From the NCBI GenBank assembly GCA_942491465.1, contig CALOBA010000068.1, positions 1 through 44,752 of the forward strand: 44,752 nucleotides of DNA, read 5' to 3'. The notes beneath the pieces are model-generated. The model had not been told where the DNA came from and did no database searches. It worked only from the letters and a program-made list of their open reading frames with translations. Of this stretch, positions 8,692 to 16,369 are shown in pieces; positions within the stretch are counted from its first letter, which is position 1; the number at the start of each line of letters is the position of its first letter. A program made the position numbers and the translations under genes. The stretch comes from CALOBA01 sp942491465 (GTDB lineage Bacteria > Pseudomonadota > Gammaproteobacteria > Chromatiales > Chromatiaceae).

Positions 8692-8805
8692 CGTTCTCGG
8701 CTCAGTGGTTCGAAATTGACCAGGGTGCCTAAGGATACCAGCGCCCGGGGCGATGCGCCGCGCGTCGGCTGTGGACGTCCCCGTCGCCGACGACCGGCTA
8801 GTCAA

Positions 8806-8894
8806 GGTTCAGAAACAAGTGGTGCAGACGCAACCACGAAATGGCCAATCAAAAGTTTCAGCGAGCGGGCGTCTGCGCCACTTGTTTCTGAACC
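8806..8894. repeat. 26-bp inverted repeat upstream of hemB
   Basis: Arms 8806-8831 and 8869-8894 are inverted copies (GGTTCAGAAACAAGTGG and its complement), near-perfect over 26 bp around a 37-base interior. The arms lie between the Rpn nuclease start (8691) and hemB (8971). They could be a small mobile element or a transcript hairpin. No run of T follows the right arm, so it is not a standard intrinsic terminator. Downstream, GGGGTTTG (8914-8921) and CAAACCCC (8944-8951) form a second, weaker hairpin in the hemB leader. Nothing else is recognisable in 8692-8970. Confidence 0.75.
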
Positions 8895-8970
8895 GATCCC
8901 TAGGCCGAACGCCGGGGTTTGGGTTAAGGTAGCGCGCTTTGCGCAAACCCCTACGCTTGTTGACGGTGCC

Positions 8971-9981
8971 ATGTCCCAGATCTTCACCAACCGCTCCGCT
9001 TACCCAACCACCCGCATGCGCCGCATGCGCCGCGATGCCTTCTCGCGGCGGCTGATGCGCGAGACCAGCCTGACCCCGGATGACTTTATCTATCCGGTGT
9101 TTGTGCTCGAAGGCCAGGGCGAGCGCGAGGCGGTGCCGTCGATGCCGGGCATCGAGCGCAAGAGTATCGATCTACTGGTCGAGGAGGCGAAGGAGGTCAG
9201 GGATCTAGGGATACCGGCAATGGCCCTGTTCCCGGTCACGCCGATGAGTGCGAAATCCGAGGACGCCCGCGAGGCCTACAACCCGGACGGCCTGGCCCAG
9301 CGCGCGGTGCGGGCGCTGAAGGACGCGGTGCCGGAGCTGGGCGTGATGACCGACGTGGCGCTGGACCCGTTCACAACCCACGGCCAAGATGGCCTGATCG
9401 ACGAGGCCGGCTATGTGTTGAACGATGCGACGGTGGAGGTGCTGATCCAGCAGGCGGTCTCCCATGCCGCGGCCGGCGCCGAGATCGTCGCCCCGTCGGA
9501 CATGATGGACGGGCGCATCGGTGCGATCCGCGCCGCGCTGGAGTCCGCCGGGCACATCAACACCCGCATCATGGCCTATTCGGCCAAGTATGCCTCCAGC
9601 TTCTACGGTCCGTTCCGCGACGCGGTGGGCTCGGCGGCCAACCTGGCCGGCGGCGACAAGTACACCTATCAGATGGACCCGGCCAATAGCGACGAGGCCC
9701 TGCACGAGGTCGGGCTGGACCTGGCCGAGGGCGCCGACATGGTGATGGTCAAGCCGGGCATGCCGTACCTGGACATCGTGCGCCGGGTCAAGGACCAGTT
9801 CGGTGCGCCGACCTTCGTCTACCACGTCAGCGGCGAGTACGCCATGCTCAAGGCCGCAAGCCAGAACGGCTGGCTGGAGGAGCGCGCGGTGGTGCTGGAG
9901 GCCCTGCTCGGCGTCAAGCGCGCCGGCGGCGACGGCATCCTGACCTACTATGCGAAAGAGGCCGCGCGCTGGCTCGGCTGA
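8971..9981 (+). CDS. hemB: delta-aminolevulinic acid dehydratase (porphobilinogen synthase)
   Basis: HemB condenses two 5-aminolevulinate molecules to porphobilinogen in tetrapyrrole synthesis; the protein is 336 aa. Schiff-base lysines are K206 (YSAKYAS) and K261 (MVKPGMPYLD). At 128-140 the sequence DVALDPFTTHGQD replaces the three-cysteine zinc site of the E. coli-type enzyme, so this is the Mg/K-dependent, non-zinc class seen in Pseudomonas and Rhodobacter. ATG 8971 fits the family N terminus (RMRRMRRDAFSRRL), although the Shine-Dalgarno sequence is poor. It heads a closely packed run of six genes extending to 14022. Confidence 0.96.
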   Translation: MSQIFTNRSAYPTTRMRRMRRDAFSRRLMRETSLTPDDFIYPVFVLEGQGEREAVPSMPGIERKSIDLLVEEAKEVRDLGIPAMALFPVTPMSAKSEDAREAYNPDGLAQRAVRALKDAVPELGVMTDVALDPFTTHGQDGLIDEAGYVLNDATVEVLIQQAVSHAAAGAEIVAPSDMMDGRIGAIRAALESAGHINTRIMAYSAKYASSFYGPFRDAVGSAANLAGGDKYTYQMDPANSDEALHEVGLDLAEGADMVMVKPGMPYLDIVRRVKDQFGAPTFVYHVSGEYAMLKAASQNGWLEERAVVLEALLGVKRAGGDGILTYYAKEAARWLG

Positions 9982-10018
9982 CGCGTTCCGTTTTGACCCC
10001 ACCCAGCCCGCGATCATC

Positions 10019-10843
10019 GTGACCGACCACTACGCCGTCATCGGCAACCCCATCGCCCACAGCAAGTCGCCGCACATCCACCAGGCGTTTGCGCGGCAGA
10101 CCGGGCAGCACATCGAGTACGAGCGCCTCCTCGGCACGCTCGACGACTTCGCCGGCGATGTGCGCCGCTTCGTCGCCGCCGGCGGTCGGGGCTTGAGCAT
10201 CACCGTGCCGTTCAAGGAGCAGGCCTGGGCGCTGCTCGCCGACCGCACCGAGCGCGCCGAGGCCGCCGCCGCCGTCAACACCCTGATCGTCCTTGACGGC
10301 GGCACGCTGCGCGGCGACAACACCGACGGCGTCGGCCTGCTCCGCGACCTGACCGTCAACTGCGGCCTGGATCTGGCCGATCGGCGCATCCTGCTGCTCG
10401 GCGCCGGCGGGGCCGCCCGCGGTGTGCTGCATCCGCTGCTCGCCGCCGCCCCGGCGGAGCTTGTGGTCGCCAACCGCACCGCGGCCAAGGCCGAGGCGCT
10501 GGCCGCCCCCATCGACGGCGTCCAGGGCTGCGGGCTCGATGGCATCAAGGGCCGTTTCGATCTGATCCTCAACGCCACCGCCGCCGGTCTCGATGGCGCC
10601 GTGCCGGACCTGCCCGAGGACTGTCTGGCCGCAGGCGGCACCACCTACGACCTGTTCTACGCCGACACGCCGACGCCGTTCTGCCGCTGGGGACAGGCGC
10701 ACGGCGCCGCACTGGCCGTGGACGGCCTGGGCATGCTGGTGGAGCAGGCCGCCGAGGCGTTCGCGATCTGGCGCGGGCTGCGCCCGGAGACGGCGCCGGT
10801 GATCGCCGCGCTGCGCGCCGCGGGCCAGGCGGGCCGTCGATGA
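10019..10843 (+). CDS. aroE: shikimate dehydrogenase (AroE)
   Basis: AroE reduces 3-dehydroshikimate to shikimate with NADPH in the cytosol; this copy is 274 aa from GTG 10019. The shikimate-binding motif is NPIAHSKSP (10-18). The catalytic lysine is K66 in SITVPFK and the catalytic Asp is D103 in GDNTDG. The NADP-binding Rossmann loop is LLGAGGAARG (126-135), followed by NRT. GTG is preferred over an earlier in-frame start because the family begins immediately before YAVIGNP. It starts 37 bp after hemB and ends overlapping the next gene by ATGA. Two further shikimate-pathway genes, aroK and aroB, lie elsewhere in the window. Confidence 0.95.
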   Translation: MTDHYAVIGNPIAHSKSPHIHQAFARQTGQHIEYERLLGTLDDFAGDVRRFVAAGGRGLSITVPFKEQAWALLADRTERAEAAAAVNTLIVLDGGTLRGDNTDGVGLLRDLTVNCGLDLADRRILLLGAGGAARGVLHPLLAAAPAELVVANRTAAKAEALAAPIDGVQGCGLDGIKGRFDLILNATAAGLDGAVPDLPEDCLAAGGTTYDLFYADTPTPFCRWGQAHGAALAVDGLGMLVEQAAEAFAIWRGLRPETAPVIAALRAAGQAGRR

Positions 10844-11721
10844 AGCGGCTCGCCGTCCTCGGTCTCGGGCTGCTCGGCAGCGAGATCGCCATCCGCCTGC
10901 AGGGCCAGGGCTTCGCGGTCATCGGCTGGAACCGCAGCCCGGGCCGGGCCGAGGCGCTGGCGCTCAGCGGCATACGGCCCGCCGCCGAGCCGGCCGCGGC
11001 GATCGGCGCCGCCGAGGCGACGCTGCTGCTGCTCAGCGACGCGGCGGCCATCGAGCAGACCCTGGCCGCGCCGGGGGTCGCCGACGCCCTGCCGGGCCGG
11101 GTGCTGATCCAGATGGGCACCATCGCCCCCGACGAATCCCGCCGCTTGGCCGAGCAGGTCGTCGCGGCCGGCGCCGCCTACCTGGAGGCACCGGTCCTCG
11201 GCAGCCTCCCGGAGGCCCGCGCCGGCCGGCTGATCGTCATGGCCGGCGGCGAGGCCGGGCTCTTTGAGCGCTGCCGGCCGATCCTGTCGGCCCTGTCCGA
11301 AGCGCCTCAGCGCATCGGCGATGTCGGCCAGGGCGCCGCGCTGAAGCTGGCCATGAACCAGCTCATCGCCGGCCTGACCGGGACCTTCTCGCTGAGCCTG
11401 GGGCTGGTCCGGGCCGAGGGCATCGACGTGGACCAATTCATGGCCCTGCTGCGCGACAGCGCGCTCTATGCCCCGACCTTCGACAAGAAGCTGGCCAAGT
11501 ACCTGGCCCACGACTACGGCACGGCCAACTTCCCGCTCAAGCACCTGCGCAAAGACATCAACCTGTTCCGCGAGGTCGCCGCCCGCTGCGGCCTGGACCA
11601 GGCACCGCTGGGCGTGCTGACCGACGCCTGCGATCGGGCCATCGATGCCGGCTTGGGTAACGGCGACTACTCCGCCATCTACGAGGCCCTGGTCCGACAC
11701 CCATCTTCCGAACCCGACTAA
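10840..11721 (+). CDS. NAD(P)-dependent beta-hydroxyacid dehydrogenase
   Basis: This 293-aa oxidoreductase belongs to the 3-hydroxyisobutyrate dehydrogenase/GLYR1-like family. An N-terminal Rossmann motif, GLGLLGS (8-14), is followed after the beta-2 strand by NRS, compatible with NADP preference. The substrate-binding segment reads EAPVLGS (116-122) rather than the classical DAPVSGG, as in the GHB-dehydrogenase/glyoxylate-reductase-like subgroup. The catalytic lysine is K169 in ALKLAMNQ, with N173 nearby. The substrate cannot be assigned from sequence. It overlaps aroE by four bases and is followed after 4 bp by an unknown gene. Confidence 0.88.
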   Translation: MKRLAVLGLGLLGSEIAIRLQGQGFAVIGWNRSPGRAEALALSGIRPAAEPAAAIGAAEATLLLLSDAAAIEQTLAAPGVADALPGRVLIQMGTIAPDESRRLAEQVVAAGAAYLEAPVLGSLPEARAGRLIVMAGGEAGLFERCRPILSALSEAPQRIGDVGQGAALKLAMNQLIAGLTGTFSLSLGLVRAEGIDVDQFMALLRDSALYAPTFDKKLAKYLAHDYGTANFPLKHLRKDINLFREVAARCGLDQAPLGVLTDACDRAIDAGLGNGDYSAIYEALVRHPSSEPD

Positions 11722-11725
11722 GCCC

Positions 11726-12418
11726 ATGGATCTGCCCTTCACCCATCGCCCCGGACGCCGCGAGCGCCACCTGCTGCGCCGCCACGAGAACCCGCTGTTT
11801 GACTGGCCTCGGGTCTCGATCGAGCCTGCGATCCTGCTCGAGGCCCAGCGCGCCGATCACGAGGAGATGGAGGCCTTTCGCGACAGCTTCCGCGCGCTGT
11901 TGCAGCGCGCCGTCGAGCTGCCCGCCGACGCCGGCAGCGACACCGTCCTCGGCCTAAAGGAGGCGCTGGAGACGCACTACGAGCAGAGCTTCGGCCTGCC
12001 CGAGGATCAGTCCGAGCCGCGTCAGGCCATCGCCCGGCTGATCAGCGTCATCATGCGCACCATCTGGCGCCATGCCGGCTCCGACCCGGTGGCCCAGCAG
12101 GAGCTGAGCGACGAAGAGGCGGCCCGCGCGATCCATTTCCGACTGCTGGAGCAGCCCTTGGTCGCCGACCTGCTCCATCCCGAGAGCCCGATCCGGCCGG
12201 AGGAGCTGGTGCCGGCCCTGCTCTGTGCCGCCGAGCCCGAGGTCGAGGCCGCCGCTGAGGTCTTCGACGGCGACCAGCTCGCCGTCTTGGTCGACGACGC
12301 CGAGGCCCTGCTCGCGGCACGCGCCGATGCCGACCTGGACCTGTCCGCGGCCCGGCGGCGGCTCGCGCTGCTGCGGCTGCGGCTGGACCAGTACGCGCCG
12401 GACCCGCGCGTCGACTGA
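11726..12418 (+). CDS. conserved protein of unknown function (230 aa)
   Basis: This is an acidic, mainly helical soluble protein of 230 aa from ATG 11726, four bases after the dehydrogenase stop. Landmarks are HENPLFDWPRVSIEP near the N terminus, a helix DHEEMEAFRDSFRALLQRAV, then LKEALETHYEQSFGLPED, and a central helix ARLISVIMRTIWRHAG. There is no signal peptide, membrane segment or enzyme motif. It is probably a conserved gammaproteobacterial protein, but I cannot name the family. Its place in the hemB-aroE run suggests co-expression and does not show shared function. Confidence 0.75.
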   Translation: MDLPFTHRPGRRERHLLRRHENPLFDWPRVSIEPAILLEAQRADHEEMEAFRDSFRALLQRAVELPADAGSDTVLGLKEALETHYEQSFGLPEDQSEPRQAIARLISVIMRTIWRHAGSDPVAQQELSDEEAARAIHFRLLEQPLVADLLHPESPIRPEELVPALLCAAEPEVEAAAEVFDGDQLAVLVDDAEALLAARADADLDLSAARRRLALLRLRLDQYAPDPRVD

Positions 12419-12430
12419 GCAAGGCAGGCC

Positions 12431-13093
12431 GTGCATGTGCGTCTCCGAGCATGGCCCGCTGCGCTGCTTGCCGTTGCTTGCGGGGTCGCGCCGTGCGCGG
12501 CCAGCGCCGAGTCCGGGCCGGACGACAGCCTGCAGCCCCCGCGCCTCGCGCAGTGGTTCCGCATGGATGCCTGGCAGGCCACGCGCAGCGCCAGCGGCGA
12601 CCTGGATCAAGACGGGCATGTGGATATTGCCGTCATCCTGGAGCGAACGGCGGAGCCCGGCGGGCGCGCCGACCCGCCCCGCTCCAAGCGTCTGCTGGTC
12701 ATCCTGCAAAGCGATGCCGACGGGCAATGGCGGCGCGGCCCCGCGCTCCGCGAGCTGCTGCCCTGCGGGCGCTGTGGCGACGTCCACAGCGGCGTCGTCG
12801 AGTCGATGGTCTTCGACCTGACCGTTACCGACGACAATGTCCTGGAGATCGGCTGGCTGCAACAGCGCGATACCCTGGCCGGGGTTTGGCTGCGCATCGG
12901 CTGGGACGAGCAGGCGGGGGAGCTGGCTCTGCTCGGCGACCAGATCACCACGGCGGGACGCTCCTACGACGAGCACACCCGCCTGGAGCGCGACTATCAG
13001 GCCGGTGTCGAGCGTCGGGACGGCGGCGAGCAGGCCATCGAACCGCGCTTGATCCCGGCGACCGAGGTCAACGCCTCGGACTACGGACCTTGA
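12431..13093 (+). CDS. exported hypothetical protein with EF-hand/FG-GAP-like motif
   Basis: The frame gives 220 aa from GTG 12431, preceded by AAGGCAGG about seven bases upstream. The N terminus is a typical signal peptide (Arg residues, then AALLAVACGV, then AASA before ESGPDD). The mature part contains GDLDQDGHVDIAVIL, a calcium-loop-like DxDxDGxxD pattern as in FG-GAP/EF-hand repeats, present once. A CGRCGD pair of cysteines could form a disulfide. The function is unknown and a periplasmic location is inferred. The TGA stop overlaps the TTG start of the deacetylase gene (TTGA). Confidence 0.72.
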   Translation: MHVRLRAWPAALLAVACGVAPCAASAESGPDDSLQPPRLAQWFRMDAWQATRSASGDLDQDGHVDIAVILERTAEPGGRADPPRSKRLLVILQSDADGQWRRGPALRELLPCGRCGDVHSGVVESMVFDLTVTDDNVLEIGWLQQRDTLAGVWLRIGWDEQAGELALLGDQITTAGRSYDEHTRLERDYQAGVERRDGGEQAIEPRLIPATEVNASDYGP

Positions 13094-14022
13094 ACGCTCC
13101 GCCGCCGCGCATCTCGATCTTGATGTACCACCAGGTGGGCCGGTTCGCGCCCATGCGCGCCCATCGCGCCAACTATTGCGATGCGGGCCGTTTCGCCCGG
13201 CAAATGGCCCTGCTCGCCCGCGGCGGCTGCAACGTCCTCGACCTCGATACCGCCCTCGACTGCCTGTGCGGCGCCAAACCCACGCCGCGCCGAGCCGTCG
13301 TGCTCACCTTCGATGACGGCTATCGCAACTTCATGGAGCACGCCCTGCCGGTGCTCAAGCGCCACGGCTTTCCGGCCATGGTCTACGCCATCAGCGACCG
13401 GCTCGGCAGCACCATGCGCTGGTACGACCCGGCCCCCGCCCGCGCCGAGCCGCCGCTGATGACCGCCGCCGAGCTGCGCACCCTCGCCGCCGAGGGCATG
13501 GGCATCGGCTCCCACGGCGCCAGCCACGCCAAGCTTGCCGAGCTGACGCCGGCCGAGCAGCAGCGCGAGCTTGCCGACAGCCGCGCCGCCCTATCCGACC
13601 TGCTCGGCAGTGACGTGCGCCACCTCTGCTACCCCTTTGGCAGCTTCAGCGCCGACACCGTCGCCGCCGCCGCCGAGACCGGCTATGCCAGCGCCACCAC
13701 CTGCCTGCGCGGCGCCGCCACCGCGCAAGACCACCCCCTGATCCTCCCCCGCAAGGCCATCTCCTTCGGCGACAACCTCATCGGCTTCTGGTGGAAGCTC
13801 GCCGTCAAGCACGCCCCCAAGCCGGCGCTGGTGCACTGGCGCCGGAGCCTGCCCCCCGGTGCACCGACTTCAGTCCACCTGGGCACGGATGGCGGTGCCG
13901 CATCAGCGCAGCCGGTCGAGCCGCAGCCGCGCGCGCTCGTCGAACAGCCGCCGGGAGCCTATCCAGACCGCGGTGAGGCTGCCGAGCCCAGTGCCGGCGG
14001 AGATCAGGAACATGATCAATAG
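13090..14022 (+). CDS. polysaccharide deacetylase (CE4/NodB-like) family protein
   Basis: This 310-aa protein has the NodB/CE4 fold. TFDDGY (73-78) carries the catalytic Asp and metal-binding Asp, SHGASH (141-146) supplies the two histidine ligands, and LCYPFGSFS follows as motif 3. It probably removes acyl groups from a cell-surface polysaccharide, with the substrate unknown. I take TTG 13090, which overlaps the previous stop; ATG 13123 would cut into the ISILMYHQ strand. No signal peptide is visible. The last ~40 residues (from about 13903) are read antisense through the 3' end of the minus-strand permease gene and are Pro/Ala-rich, so the natural stop may have been lost. Confidence 0.85.
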   Translation: MNAPPPRISILMYHQVGRFAPMRAHRANYCDAGRFARQMALLARGGCNVLDLDTALDCLCGAKPTPRRAVVLTFDDGYRNFMEHALPVLKRHGFPAMVYAISDRLGSTMRWYDPAPARAEPPLMTAAELRTLAAEGMGIGSHGASHAKLAELTPAEQQRELADSRAALSDLLGSDVRHLCYPFGSFSADTVAAAAETGYASATTCLRGAATAQDHPLILPRKAISFGDNLIGFWWKLAVKHAPKPALVHWRRSLPPGAPTSVHLGTDGGAASAQPVEPQPRALVEQPPGAYPDRGEAAEPSAGGDQEHDQ

Positions 14023-14694
14023 CTGATATTTTGCCGCCTCCATCGGCGGGCTGCCGGCGAGGATCTGGCCGGTCATCATGCCGGGGAGGCTGACGACCCC
14101 GGCGGCGGCCATGGCGTTGACGATGGGGATGAGGCCGGCGCGCAGGGCCTCGCGGCGGATGTCGCCGATGGCCTCGTCCCAGGACGCGCCGAGCAGCAGC
14201 CGGGCCTCGATCCGGTTGCGGCCGTCCCAGGCCTGGCGGCTGAGCTGGTCGAGGGCAATGGCGATCCCGGTCATGGTGTTGCCGAGCAGCATGCCGAGCA
14301 GAGGGATCAGATATTGAGGCTGGTACCAGGGGTCGACGCCGATGATGACGGTCAGCGCCAGCACCAGGATGCTGAATGAAGACACGAACATGGACAGCGC
14401 GCCGATGCCGTAGCCCCAGGGGCCGCGGAAGCGCCGGCGCTGCCGGGCCAGGACTTCCCAGCCGGCCACCGACAGCATGACCAGCGCGAGCAGGCCGATC
14501 AGCCAGGGGGCGCTGGTGGCGAACAGGACCTTGAGCACCAGGCCAAGGAGGATCAGCTGTACGGTGCTGCGAGCCGCGGCGATGAGCAGGCGCCGCTCTA
14601 CACCGAGGCGCAGCCACCAGGACAGGCCGGCCAGCAGCAGCACCAGGGCGCAGGCCAGGGTCAGGTCGAACGGGGTGAGGCTGATCAGGTCCAT
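13903..14694 (-). CDS. fetB: FetB-like ABC transporter permease (UPF0014)
   Basis: This 263-aa integral membrane permease belongs to the UPF0014/FetB (YbbM) family. Successive apolar segments run from LACALVLLLAGLSWWL to the C-terminal LLIMFLISAGTGLGSL. Family landmarks are ARSTVQLILLGLVL, PLLGMLLGNTMTGIAIALDQL and VNAMAAAGVVSLPGMMTGQI. In E. coli FetAB is implicated in iron export and oxidative-stress resistance (family knowledge). ATG 14694 is preceded by GAGACCCTC. It follows the ATPase gene by 85 bp. Its 3' end overlaps the convergent deacetylase frame by about 120 bp. Confidence 0.88.
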   Translation of the reverse strand: MDLISLTPFDLTLACALVLLLAGLSWWLRLGVERRLLIAAARSTVQLILLGLVLKVLFATSAPWLIGLLALVMLSVAGWEVLARQRRRFRGPWGYGIGALSMFVSSFSILVLALTVIIGVDPWYQPQYLIPLLGMLLGNTMTGIAIALDQLSRQAWDGRNRIEARLLLGASWDEAIGDIRREALRAGLIPIVNAMAAAGVVSLPGMMTGQILAGSPPMEAAKYQLLIMFLISAGTGLGSLTAVWIGSRRLFDERARLRLDRLR

Positions 14695-14779
14695 GAGGGT
14701 CTCGCTAACGATGCGGCATGGGTGCGTCTCGTTCGCGGGTCCGGCGCCATCGGGCGGGGGATTGCGTACGCTGGCTGCA

Positions 14780-15381
<602 letters not shown>

Positions 15382-15394
<13 letters not shown>

Positions 15395-16143
15395 CCGTGC
15401 CGCCGGTAGATCAGGTCGTAGACACCGTGGCCTAAACGCTGGCCGCGGCGCTCGAAGCGGGTCAGCGGCCGATCCTCGGGGCGCGGTGCGCATTGGCCGG
15501 GACCGGTCGGGTTCATGAAGGCGCCGTCGGCGGCGTCGAGGACCTGGAGCATGTGCTCGGCATAGGGTGCCCAATCGGTGGCCGCATGGAACAGGCCGCC
15601 GGGGCGGATCACCCGCGCCAGTCGACTGATGAACGCGGGCTGGACGATGCGCCGCTTGTGGTGACGCTTCTTCGGCCAGGGGTCCGGGAAGAACAGATAC
15701 ACGGCGGCTAGACTCGCGGCCGGCAGGCCGTGCGCAAGCAGCTCGACGGCGTCCGCGCGCAGCACGCGCACGTTCGTGAGCCCGCGGCGTTCCAGCTCCA
15801 ACAGCAGGTGGCCTACGCCGGGGCGGTGGACCTCGATGCCGAGGTAGTTGCGCCCCGGCTGGGCCGCGGCCATCTCGGCGAGGCTGTCGCCGCTGCCGAA
15901 GCCGATCTCCAGATAGACCGGGTGGTCATTGCCGAACAGCGCCGGGGGATCGAGCTGGCTGTCGCGCTGCCAATCCACGCCATAGCGCGGCCAGAGCTCG
16001 GTGAAGGCCCGCTCCTGGGCGCGGGTCAGCCGGCCCTCGCGCAGCACGAAGCTGCGCACCGGGCGGTGGTGCGGTGAGGCCTTGGGTGCGCCAGTGGCGA
16101 TGGTTTCTGCTGGCGCCGACGGCAGCGGCGTGGCATGCGTCAT
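15382..16143 (-). CDS. trmB: tRNA (guanine-N7-)-methyltransferase
   Basis: TrmB methylates N7 of G46 in tRNA using S-adenosylmethionine. The 253-aa protein has the SAM-binding motif YLEIGFGSGDSLAEMA (77-92), GIEVHRPG (102-109), and the family signature FFPDPWPKKRHHKRRIV (151-167). The C-terminal TRFERRGQRLGHGVYDL is also typical. The first ~25 residues are low-complexity Ala/Pro, so a slightly later start is possible. Upstream, 16144-16369 has no gene and no clear promoter. Confidence 0.95.
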
Positions 16144-16369
16144 GCTGATCTAGGGCGGGTGGGTCAGATCGGTTGCGGCGGTGGCCGCCGGGTTAGGGTG
16201 ACGATAGGGCACAAGCGGGTCCGCTGCAAGGAGCGGTACGTTGGCGGTGGTCGTAGGTTGACCGATTTCGGCCGTTGGCCCAAGCAGGTCTTGTTCGACC
16301 GGACGCGAGGCCGTCAGCGCGGCTGCTGGTAACCTTGCCACGGCGGCGATCCTTGCCTGTGGCCGAGGC

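Noticed and set aside
8914..8951. Riboswitch or attenuator upstream of hemB
   Set aside because: Only an 8-bp stem with a large loop; no known riboswitch signature.
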